This document shows, piece after piece, positions 27,069 to 34,371 of a DNA stretch of 64,000 nt; position 1 is the stretch's first letter, and each line of letters begins with the position of its first letter. The stretch is from NCBI RefSeq assembly GCF_014837105.1, contig NZ_JACSPO010000001.1, positions 528,149 through 592,148 on the forward strand, in the 5' to 3' direction. Source of the DNA: Oceanitalea stevensii (lineage in GTDB: Bacteria; Actinomycetota; Actinomycetes; Actinomycetales; Actinomycetaceae). Both the position numbers and the translations under genes were made by a program. A model generated the notes under the pieces. The model ran no database searches and was not told where the DNA came from. It saw nothing but the letters and a program-made list of their open reading frames with translations.

Positions 27069-27928
27069 GGGAGGGGGCGGTAGGTCGTCACCGTCACGGA
27101 CACGGTGACGTCGACGGCGTCGGGGAGGGCCGCGACGGCAGCGGCGAGCGTGTCCCGGTCGACGTGGTGGGCGCTGGGGCCCATGAGCGCCTCGAGGGTG
27201 ACGTCCTCGCGGGTCATCGCCGCGCGGTACCGCACCGCCCGCTCCTCGACGACGGCGAAGTCCGCGAGCTGCCGGGCGAGCCGGTCCGCCTTGTCCGGCG
27301 CGACGCCGATCATCCCGAGCGGCCCGATGATCTCCGTCAGGTGGTCCTGCGCCGGGGCGACGACGACGAGCCGCCCCTCCGGCGCGAGCACCCGGGCGAT
27401 CTCCGGGGCGTTGCGGGGCCCGAAGACGCTGAGCACCGCCGCGGCCGAGCCGGTGGCGAGCGGCAGGCGCTGCCAGACGTCGGCGCGCACCGCCGCGAGG
27501 CGCGGGTGGGCGCGGGCGGCGCGGCGGGCGGCGTAGGGGGAGAGCTCGACGTCGAGCCCGACGGCGCGAGGGAGCGCGTCGAGCACCGCGGCGAGGTAGT
27601 AGCCGGTGCCGCCCGCGAGGTCGACGACGAGGGGCGGGACGCCGTCGTCGTCGACTGCCGGGACGGTGCCCACCGCCCGGGCGAGGGAGCCGGCGATCGG
27701 CGCGTAGTGCCCGCGGCCGAGGAAGGCCTCGCGGGCGGCGACCATGTCCGCGGTGTCGCCCTGGCCGGCGCGGCTCCCGCCCGCCAGGAGGGTGAGGTAG
27801 CCCTGCCGGGCGAGGTCGAAGCCGTGGCCCTCGGCGCAGCGCGCGCTCCGGTCCGTCCGCGTGAGCGGGCCCGCGCACACCGGGCAGCGCAGGTGCGGCA
27901 GGACGAGGTCGATGCGCGGGTTCTCCAT
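27056..27928 (-). CDS. RlmA-type 23S rRNA (guanine-N1) methyltransferase
   Basis: A 290-residue SAM-dependent methyltransferase with an N-terminal zinc finger, C15-x2-C18 and C31-x3-H35, typical of the RlmA family, followed by GFDLARQGYLTLL and a Rossmann SAM motif VVDLAGGTGYYLAAVLDALP. Family members methylate G745 or G748 of 23S rRNA; the G748 type (TlrB/RlmAII) can give tylosin-type macrolide resistance, but which position is modified here cannot be read. The last two codons and the stop lie inside the inverted repeat at 27017-27068. Divergent from yaaA. Confidence 0.85.
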   Translation of the reverse strand: MENPRIDLVLPHLRCPVCAGPLTRTDRSARCAEGHGFDLARQGYLTLLAGGSRAGQGDTADMVAAREAFLGRGHYAPIAGSLARAVGTVPAVDDDGVPPLVVDLAGGTGYYLAAVLDALPRAVGLDVELSPYAARRAARAHPRLAAVRADVWQRLPLATGSAAAVLSVFGPRNAPEIARVLAPEGRLVVVAPAQDHLTEIIGPLGMIGVAPDKADRLARQLADFAVVEERAVRYRAAMTREDVTLEALMGPSAHHVDRDTLAAAVAALPDAVDVTVSVTVTTYRPLPAES

Positions 27929-27954
27929 GACGGCCGCCAGCCTATGGGGTCGCC

Positions 27955-27960
27955 TAGAGT
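27955..27960 (+). promoter_or_regulatory. -10 element of yaaA, leaderless
   Basis: TAGAGT ends six bases before the GTG start of yaaA, with no ribosome-binding site between. A reverse-strand TAGGCT serving the divergent RlmA-like gene lies in the same short gap, ten bases from its ATG. Confidence 0.45.
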
Positions 27961-27966
27961 TGTCCG

Positions 27967-28716
27967 GTGCTCATCCTCCTGCCGCCCTCGGAGTCCAAGT
28001 CCACCCGCAGCAGGGGCAAGCCGGCCGACCCGGCCGAGCTGAGCTTCCGCGAGCTCGTCGGCCCGCGCCGCACGGTCGCGGCCGAGCTCGCCGCCGTCAG
28101 CGCCCGCCCGGACGCCCTCGAGGTGCTCGGTGTCGGCGCAAGCCTGGCCGAGGAGGTCGCCGGCAACCTCCGCCTCGACACCGCACCCGCGCTGCCGGTG
28201 CGCGAGCTGTACACCGGCGTCCTCTACGACGCCCTCGACCTCGCCGGGATGGACACCGCCGCCCGGCGCCGGGCCGGCCGGTGGCTCGTCGTCGTCTCCG
28301 CGCTCCACGGCGTCCTGCGCCTCGGCGACCGCGTCGCCCCCTACCGCCTCGCGATGAACGTCACGCTGCCCGGCACCGGCCCGCTCGCCCGCTTCTGGCG
28401 CGAGCACCTCGACGCGACGCTGACGACGGCGGCCGGTGACGGCGTCGTCGTCGACTGCCGGTCCTCCACCTACGCGGCCGCCGGGTCCCCGCGCGGCGCC
28501 GCGGCCGAGAGGTGGGTCCAGGTCCGCGTGCCGGGCGCGAGCCACATGGCCAAGCACACCCGCGGGCTCGTCGCCGGCCACCTGTGCCGCACCGGCGCGA
28601 CGCCGCGCACCCCCGAGCAGCTGGCCGAGGAGCTGGCGGGGGACTTCACCGTCGTCGGCCTCACCGGGCCCGCGCGCCCGGGGAAGGCGTGGGTGCTGGA
28701 CGTCACCGCGGAATAG
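27967..28716 (+). CDS. yaaA: YaaA family peroxide-stress protein (DUF328)
   Basis: A 249-residue DUF328 protein beginning [11 protein letters not shown], with the later [29 protein letters not shown] and [15 protein letters not shown] segments of the family. In E. coli YaaA binds DNA and limits free iron during hydrogen peroxide stress; a similar role here is by homology only. Translation probably starts on a leaderless transcript at GTG 27967. Confidence 0.9.
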   Translation: MLILLPPSESKSTRSRGKPADPAELSFRELVGPRRTVAAELAAVSARPDALEVLGVGASLAEEVAGNLRLDTAPALPVRELYTGVLYDALDLAGMDTAARRRAGRWLVVVSALHGVLRLGDRVAPYRLAMNVTLPGTGPLARFWREHLDATLTTAAGDGVVVDCRSSTYAAAGSPRGAAAERWVQVRVPGASHMAKHTRGLVAGHLCRTGATPRTPEQLAEELAGDFTVVGLTGPARPGKAWVLDVTAE

Positions 28717-28772
28717 AAGCGGGCGGTCCCGGTTGGACCCCGGTAGACCACCCCCTCGACGAAAGGTGCCCG

Positions 28773-29753
28773 ATGCCTCTCCCGCTATCCATCCTCGACC
28801 TCGCCACCGTGGGCCGTAGCCAGACCGTCGCCGAGTCCCTCGCCGGGACCGTCGCCCTGGCGCAGAAGGCCGAGGAGACGGGCTACACGCGGGTCTGGTA
28901 CGCCGAGCACCACAACATGGCCGCCATCGCGTCCTCGGCCACGTCCGTGCTCATCGCGCACGTCGCCGCACACACGAGGACGATCCGCCTCGGCTCGGGC
29001 GGCGTCATGCTCCCCAACCACTCGCCGCTGACGATCGCCGAGCAGTACGGCACCCTCGAGACGCTCCACCCGGGCCGCATCGACCTCGGCCTGGGCCGCG
29101 CGCCGGGCACCGACCAGAACACGATGCGCGCCCTGCGCCGGGACAACAGCTCCGCCGACACCTTCCCCGAGGACGTCCTCGAGCTCCAGGGCTACCTCCA
29201 GGGCCAGTCGCGCATCCCGGGCGTGGACGCCTACCCCGGCAAGGGCACCGACGTCCCGCTCTACATCCTCGGCTCCTCGCTCTTCGGCGCCGGGCTCGCC
29301 GCCACGCTCGGCCTGCCCTACGCCTTCGCCTCGCACTTCGCGCCCGCCGCGCTGCACGAGGCCATCGCGCTGTACCGGCGTGAGTTCGAGCCCTCCGCAC
29401 AGCTCGACAAGCCGCACGTCATCGCCGCCTACAACGTCGTCGCCGCGGACCAGCAGGCCGACGCCGAGCGCCAGCAGCAGGAGGTCATGCGCGGCCGCGT
29501 CGCGCTGCTCCTGCGCCCGGGCACCGAGTACACCGACGAGCAGGCCGACGCGCTCCTCGCCTCGCCCCAGGGCCGCCACCTCACGCAGATGATGACCTAC
29601 AGCGCCGTCGGCACCCCCGACGTCGTGCGCGACAAGGTGACCGAGTTCGCCGAGCAGACCGGCGCCGACGAGATCATCGTCGCCCACCAGGGCCCCACGG
29701 TGGAGGAGCGGCTGCGCTCCGCCGAGCTGCTCGCCGAGGCCTACCTCACCTGA
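28773..29753 (+). CDS. LLM-class flavin-dependent oxidoreductase
   Basis: A 326-residue luciferase-like monooxygenase family protein (TIM barrel binding reduced flavin). Typical segments: [66 protein letters not shown] and, near the end, [14 protein letters not shown]. The ATG at 28773 follows GAAAGG and gives the family N terminus [14 protein letters not shown]. The substrate is unknown. It lies 56 bases after yaaA. Confidence 0.9.
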   Translation: MPLPLSILDLATVGRSQTVAESLAGTVALAQKAEETGYTRVWYAEHHNMAAIASSATSVLIAHVAAHTRTIRLGSGGVMLPNHSPLTIAEQYGTLETLHPGRIDLGLGRAPGTDQNTMRALRRDNSSADTFPEDVLELQGYLQGQSRIPGVDAYPGKGTDVPLYILGSSLFGAGLAATLGLPYAFASHFAPAALHEAIALYRREFEPSAQLDKPHVIAAYNVVAADQQADAERQQQEVMRGRVALLLRPGTEYTDEQADALLASPQGRHLTQMMTYSAVGTPDVVRDKVTEFAEQTGADEIIVAHQGPTVEERLRSAELLAEAYLT

Positions 29754-29774
29754 GCGGAACGGCCCGCCTGCCGT

Positions 29775-29812
29775 GCGTCGCCCCCTCCCGCACCTAGGGT
29801 GGGGGGCGACGC
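29775..29812. promoter_or_regulatory. inverted repeat enclosing the -10 element of the fem pair
   Basis: Perfect 11-base arms GCGTCGCCCCC (29775-29785) and GGGGGCGACGC (29802-29812). The 16-base loop contains TAGGGT (29795-29800), a -10-like hexamer 25 bases before the first fem-type gene. It could be the terminator of the preceding oxidoreductase gene, or an operator over the fem promoter; no T-tract favours the second. Confidence 0.45.
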
Positions 29813-29825
29813 GAAAGGGGATGAG

Positions 29826-30887
29826 GTGGAGCACAGCATCAGGCTCGTGCCGCTGGACGACGGCGAGTTCGCCGCGATGACGGCGGACGTCGACCTCCCG
29901 GTGGAGCAGTCCCTCGCCTGGGACGCCTACGACCGCGCCGTTCCCGGACGGCGGCCGTGGAAGCGCTTCGCCTTCCTCGTCGACGAGGAGCCGGCCGCGG
30001 TCGTCGCCCTCTCGGAGTACCTCGGGCGCGGCTTCCACTACCTGTGGGCCAAGCACGGGCCGGTCTGGCTCACCGAGCCGACGCCGGAGCTCGAGCGCGC
30101 CCTGCGCGAGCGGCTGGTCACCGGCGTGCGCGCCGTCGACCCGCGGCTCGTCTTCGTGCGCCTCCACGCCGCCCACCCCGCCGAGGACCTCCACCCCCTG
30201 CTCCAGTCGGTCACCTACGACCGCACCGTCGTCGTCGAGCTCGACGGGCGCACCGACGACGAGCTGCTCGCCGGCATGAAGAAGCGCGGCCGCCGCGACC
30301 TGCGCAAGGGCCTGCGCGAGCAGCCCGTCGAGTGCACCGAGGAAACCGGCGCCGCGGACTTCACGCCCTTCTACGAGGTGCTGCGCGAGACCGCCGAGCG
30401 CGACGGCTTCGGCGTCCACCCGATGAGCGTCTACACGACCATGCTCGACGCCCTCGGCCCGCAGCACGCGCGCCTGTTCGTCGGGCGGCACGACGGCGAG
30501 CTCCAGGCCTGGGTCATCGTCACCGTCCACGACGGCCTCGCCACCGCCTACTACGCCGCGAGCACCGCCGCCGGCCGCGTCCACGACGCGCCCACGCAGC
30601 TGTACTGGCACATCATCCGCACGCTGCGCGACGAGGGGGCCCACAGCTTCGACTTCATGGGCATCGGCTCCGAGCTCGCCCCCTCGCTCGAGGCGCTGAC
30701 GACGATGAAGACGAAGTTCAACCCCGAGCCCACGGAGGTCGCCCCGGCCTGGGACGTCCCCGTCCGCCCCTGGACCTACACCGCGCTGACCAAGGCCCTG
30801 GCCGCCAAGCGTGGTGCCGTCGCGACCGCCCGTCGCGCGGTGCCCGCCGCACGCCGCGTCATCAGCCGCGAGGAGGAGACTGCGTGA
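29826..30887 (+). CDS. Fem-type peptidoglycan bridge aminoacyltransferase, first copy
   Basis: A 353-residue FemAB/FemX family protein (double GNAT fold) that would transfer an amino acid from aminoacyl-tRNA to the stem peptide of lipid II. Features: TADVDLPVEQSLAWDAYDRAVPGR at the start, LWAKHGPVWL, a basic MKKRGRRDLRKGL stretch, and the C-terminal GIGSELAPSLEALTTMKTKFNPEPTEV typical of Fem proteins. GTG start after AAAGGGG. It overlaps its paralogue by four bases (GTGA). Amino-acid specificity is unknown. Confidence 0.88.
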   Translation: MEHSIRLVPLDDGEFAAMTADVDLPVEQSLAWDAYDRAVPGRRPWKRFAFLVDEEPAAVVALSEYLGRGFHYLWAKHGPVWLTEPTPELERALRERLVTGVRAVDPRLVFVRLHAAHPAEDLHPLLQSVTYDRTVVVELDGRTDDELLAGMKKRGRRDLRKGLREQPVECTEETGAADFTPFYEVLRETAERDGFGVHPMSVYTTMLDALGPQHARLFVGRHDGELQAWVIVTVHDGLATAYYAASTAAGRVHDAPTQLYWHIIRTLRDEGAHSFDFMGIGSELAPSLEALTTMKTKFNPEPTEVAPAWDVPVRPWTYTALTKALAAKRGAVATARRAVPAARRVISREEETA

Positions 30888-31912
30888 CCCTGCGCCCCGT
30901 CGACGACACCACCTACACCGCCCTGGCCGCGGGCACCCCGCTGCCCGTCGAGCAGGCGCCCGTGTGGGCCGACTTCGACGCCGTCGTCCCCGGCCGCTCC
31001 CACTGGGGCCGGCTCGCCTTCGACGACGACGGCGCCACGGCCGCCGTCGTCACCCTCGCCGAGGTCCGTGGTCCGGGCGGCTTCCGGTACCTGTGGGCGA
31101 AGAACGGGCCGGTGTGGCTCGTGGAGCCGACCCCGGAGCGGGAGGCAGCGCTGCGCCGCGAGCTGGGGGAGCGGCTGCGCCGTCTCGACCCGCGGCTGGT
31201 GTTCGTCCGCCTCCACGCGCGCCACGAGGCACCGGACCTGCGCCCGGTCATGCAGGGCATCACCTACGACCGCACGGTTGTCGTCGACCTCGAGCGCAGC
31301 GAGGACGAGGTCTTCGCCGCGATGAAGCAGCAGGGCCGCCGCGCCATCCGCAAGGCGCTCAAGGACGAGTCCCTCACCGTGGGCGAGGAGACCGGCCTGG
31401 ACGAGGCCGCCTTCGCCGAGCTCTACGACGTCTTCGTCGAGACGGGCGAGCGCGAGGGCTTCGGGCCCCACCCCGCGCGGCGCTACCTCGACATGCTCTC
31501 CACCCTCGGCCCCGAGCACGCCCGCGTGTTCGTCACGCGCCGCGAAGGGCGTGCCCTCGCCTGGGCGCTGGTCCTCGTCAACGACGGTGCCGCGCTCTAC
31601 TCGGTGGGCGCGTCGAACTCCGAGGCGCGCGGGGCCTACGCCGCCGACCTCCTCCACTGGGAGGTCATCCGCACGCTGCTCGCCGAGGGCGTGCGCTCCT
31701 ACGACCTCGCCGGCGCCGGCTCCGAGCGCTTCCCGGGGCTGTCCGGGCTCACGCAGTTCAAGACGAAGTTCGAGAAGGAGATCAGCGAGGTTTCCCCGGC
31801 CTGGGACATGCCCCTCCACCCGCGCGCCTACGCGGCGCTGGTCAAGGCGCTGGAGACCAAGCGCCGCGCGACTGCAAAGCTCAGCGAGCTGAAGCACCGC
31901 GCCCGCGCCTAA
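30884..31912 (+). CDS. Fem-type peptidoglycan bridge aminoacyltransferase, second copy
   Basis: A 342-residue paralogue of the preceding protein, aligned along its whole length (GTPLPVEQAPVWADFDAVVPGR, LWAKNGPVWLVEPTPE, MKQQGRRAIRKAL, GAGSERFPGLSGLTQFKTKF). The tandem pair suggests successive addition of two residues, or two specificities, in the peptidoglycan cross-bridge. Starts at GTG overlapping the previous stop, preceded by GAGGAG. Ends in a basic Lys/Arg-rich tail. Converges on the USP-like gene across the second CATATG element. Confidence 0.88.
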   Translation: MTLRPVDDTTYTALAAGTPLPVEQAPVWADFDAVVPGRSHWGRLAFDDDGATAAVVTLAEVRGPGGFRYLWAKNGPVWLVEPTPEREAALRRELGERLRRLDPRLVFVRLHARHEAPDLRPVMQGITYDRTVVVDLERSEDEVFAAMKQQGRRAIRKALKDESLTVGEETGLDEAAFAELYDVFVETGEREGFGPHPARRYLDMLSTLGPEHARVFVTRREGRALAWALVLVNDGAALYSVGASNSEARGAYAADLLHWEVIRTLLAEGVRSYDLAGAGSERFPGLSGLTQFKTKFEKEISEVSPAWDMPLHPRAYAALVKALETKRRATAKLSELKHRARA

Positions 31913-31935
31913 CTGCCCCACCCCGCCCCACCCCC

Positions 31936-32000
31936 TCGCACATATGCGGGAAAAGTACGGCCGTTCGGGCGACTCGGCTGCAGGTATCCCGCATATGCGG
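31936..32000. repeat. CATATG palindrome pair element, copy 2
   Basis: GCACATATGCGGG near 31938-31950 (one arm carries two extra bases) and CCCGCATATGCGGG at 31988-32001. The 40-base spacer contains GCCGTTCGGGCGACTCGGCTG-like sequence split over two short blocks, matching the layout of copy 1 at 21543-21604. Again in a convergent junction. Confidence 0.7.
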
Positions 32001-32012
32001 GTGGGGGAGGGG

Positions 32013-32498
32013 TCAGCCGACGATGCTGGATCCGGTGTAGAGGTGGAGGACCGGCACTCCTAGGGCCTCGCGCGCGCGGCTCGCCCAGTCCCGGCGGAGG
32101 GTGTCGTCGAGGAGCTTGGGGGTCGTCACGACGACGACCTCGACGGCCCCGTGGTTCGCCACCGCCTGGCTGAGGGCGGGCAGCGGGTCGTCGGCGACGA
32201 CGACGCCGTCCGCCGTCGCCCCAGCGGCCTCGAGCAGCGCGAGGGACAGGCGCAGCGCCTCGGCCGCCTCGGTCCGTGCCGCACGGTCGTCGGGGTCGCG
32301 GGTGCTGATGTCGTGCCACAGCCGGCGCAGGTCGAGCAGGCCGAGGTCGTTGACGACCTCCTGAAGGACGTTGTGGTCGGTGTCCGCGGGGACGAGCACC
32401 TCGAAGCGCACGTCGCGGCCGGCGTAGGTCTCGACGATCTGCGCGACGTCGGTGTCGAGGAGGGTGTCCTCGGTCAGGATGACGACGGTCTGCGTCAC
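32013..32498 (-). CDS. small universal-stress-like protein of unknown function
   Basis: A 161-residue protein with an alternating beta/alpha pattern (TQTVVILTEDTLLDTDVAQIV, VRFEVLVPADTDHNVL, AVEVVVVTTPKLLD, ALGVPVLHLYTG) like a Rossmann-type universal stress fold, but without a clear G-x2-G-x9-G-S/T ATP motif. I do not recognise a named family. GTG start with GGAGGAAC upstream. A strong inverted repeat (32519-32570) lies just upstream, in its likely 5' leader. It is downstream of, and on the same strand as, the trehalose operon. Confidence 0.75.
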   Translation of the reverse strand: MTQTVVILTEDTLLDTDVAQIVETYAGRDVRFEVLVPADTDHNVLQEVVNDLGLLDLRRLWHDISTRDPDDRAARTEAAEALRLSLALLEAAGATADGVVVADDPLPALSQAVANHGAVEVVVVTTPKLLDDTLRRDWASRAREALGVPVLHLYTGSSIVG

Positions 32499-32518
32499 GT
32501 GTTCCTCCAGGTGGTCTC

Positions 32519-32570
32519 GGCTGGGACGCACCTCCGGTCGCGCCGGGGCGTGACGGAGGTGCTCCCAGCC
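32519..32570 (-). terminator. 17-bp inverted repeat between treZ and the USP-like gene
   Basis: Arms 32519-32536 and 32554-32570 pair over 17 bases with one bulged base. It lies 32 bases after the treZ stop, so it is probably the terminator of the treX-treY-treZ operon. A minus-strand TAGGGT (32577-32572) sits right beside it, so the hairpin may instead form the leader of the USP-like message. Confidence 0.5.
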
Positions 32571-32601
32571 GACCCTATGTGCGTCCCAGGCGGATGGCGC
32601 C

Positions 32602-34371
32602 TCAGACGCGGAGGACGACGACGTCGTGGCCCGGGAGGGTCAGCGTCTCGCCGTCCGTGGTGGCCTCGCCCGTCCAGGAGAGGACGACCTCGCGGACGTG
32701 GCCGCGCACGCGGACCTCGCGCGGCTCCTCCTCGAGGTTGGCGATGATGGCGATCGAGCCGCGGTACATGCCGATCCAGGCGCCGTCGTCGCAGGTCGTC
32801 ACGCCGGTGTCGACGCGCACGCCGCTGGCGATGTCCGTCTCCGCGTGCCGCAGCGCGATGAGGCCGCGGTAGAAGGCGAGGAGCCGGGCGTGCCGCTCCT
32901 GGCCGGGCTCGGACCAGTCGAGGCGGCTCGCCTCGACGGTGGCCGGGGACTGGGGGTCGGGCACCTCGACGTCGCCGCCGTAGACCTCCTCCCAGCCGTG
33001 GGAGGCGAACTCCTCGCGCCGGCCCTTGCGGATGGCCTCGGCGAGCTCGGGCTCGGCGTGGTCGGTGAAGTACTGGAAGGGGGTGGTCGCGCCCCACTCC
33101 TCACCCATGAAGAGCATGGGGGTGTAGGGGCCGAGGATCGTGAGCGCGGCCGAGACGGCGAGCTGGCCGTCGGTGAGCGCGCGGCTGGGGCGGTCGCCGA
33201 TGGCGCGGTTGCCCACCTGGTCGTGGTTCTGGCTGAAGACGACGAAGCGGCGGGTGTCGACCTCTGCCGGGACGGGCGCGCCCCAGACCTTGCCGCGGAA
33301 CTCGGAGTACGTGCCGGCGTGGACGAAGGTCTCGGCGAGCGCGGTCCGCAGGGTCTCGGTGGTCCCGAAGCTCACGTAGTAGCCGTGCTGCTCGCCGGTG
33401 AGGCGGGCGTGCAGGGCGTGGTGCACGTCGTCGTCCCACTGCGCCGTCATCCCCAGCCCGCCCTCGGCGGTGGGGGTGACCATGCGGGCGTCGTTGAGGT
33501 CGGACTCGGCGATGAGGGACAGCGGCCGGCCCACCTCCTGCTCGAGCTCGGCGACGGCGTCGGACAGCTCCGCGAGGACGTGCTGGGGGGAGTCGTCGAT
33601 GAGCGCGTGGACGGCGTCGAGCCGCAGGGCGTCGAGGCGGAAGTCGCGCAGCCAGCGCAGCGCGTTCTCGACGACGTACTGCCGCACCGGGCCGGCGTCG
33701 GGGCCGTCGAGGTTGACGGCCGAGCCCCACGGCGTCTCGTGCCGGTCGGTGAAGTACGGCCCGAAGGGCCCGAGGTAGTTCCCGGACGGGCCGAGGTGGT
33801 TGTAGACGACGTCGAGGCACACGGCCAGGCCGCGGGAGTGGGCGGCGTCGACGAAGCGCTGCAGCGCCTCCGGCCCGCCGTAGGGGTGGTGGACCGCGTA
33901 CAGCGCGACGCCGTCGTAGCCCCAGCCGTGCTGCCCGGGGAAGGCGGCGACGGGCATGAGCTCGACCATGTCGACGCCGAGCTCGGCGAGGTGGTCGAGC
34001 CGCTCGATCGCGGCGTCGAGCGTGCCCTCGGGGGTGAAGGTGCCGACGTGGAGCTCGTAGACCACCGCGCCGAGGCTCGATCGGCCCTTCCAGTGCTCGG
34101 CCTGCCACTCGTGCGTGGCCGGGTCGAACACCCGGGAGGGGCCGTGGACCCCGTGCGGCTGCCACGCGCTGCGCGGGTCGGGCAGGCCGGGGCCACCGTC
34201 GAGGTGGAGCAGGTAGTCCGTGCCGTGGGCGAGCGGCTCTGGGGTGGCCCACCAGCCGTCCTCGCGCGCCTCGAGCGGGCGGCGCTCGGCGCCGTCGTCG
34301 TCCGGACCGGACGGGAGGCTGATCTCGACGGTGCGGGCGGCGGGCGCCCAGACGGTGAGCGGCTCAGTCAT
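32602..34371 (-). CDS. treZ: malto-oligosyltrehalose trehalohydrolase
   Basis: Releases free trehalose from maltooligosyltrehalose. A 589-residue GH13 protein: N-terminal carbohydrate-binding E-set domain starting LTVWAPAARTVEISLPSG, then a TIM barrel with VELMPVAAFPGQHGWGYDGVALYAVH, DVVYNHLGPSGNYLGPFGPYF, the nucleophile segment FRLDALRLDAVHAL, IAESDLND and FSQNHDQVGNRA. The ATG at 34371 overlaps the end of treY by eight bases. Third gene of the trehalose operon. Confidence 0.95.
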   Translation of the reverse strand: MTEPLTVWAPAARTVEISLPSGPDDDGAERRPLEAREDGWWATPEPLAHGTDYLLHLDGGPGLPDPRSAWQPHGVHGPSRVFDPATHEWQAEHWKGRSSLGAVVYELHVGTFTPEGTLDAAIERLDHLAELGVDMVELMPVAAFPGQHGWGYDGVALYAVHHPYGGPEALQRFVDAAHSRGLAVCLDVVYNHLGPSGNYLGPFGPYFTDRHETPWGSAVNLDGPDAGPVRQYVVENALRWLRDFRLDALRLDAVHALIDDSPQHVLAELSDAVAELEQEVGRPLSLIAESDLNDARMVTPTAEGGLGMTAQWDDDVHHALHARLTGEQHGYYVSFGTTETLRTALAETFVHAGTYSEFRGKVWGAPVPAEVDTRRFVVFSQNHDQVGNRAIGDRPSRALTDGQLAVSAALTILGPYTPMLFMGEEWGATTPFQYFTDHAEPELAEAIRKGRREEFASHGWEEVYGGDVEVPDPQSPATVEASRLDWSEPGQERHARLLAFYRGLIALRHAETDIASGVRVDTGVTTCDDGAWIGMYRGSIAIIANLEEEPREVRVRGHVREVVLSWTGEATTDGETLTLPGHDVVVLRV

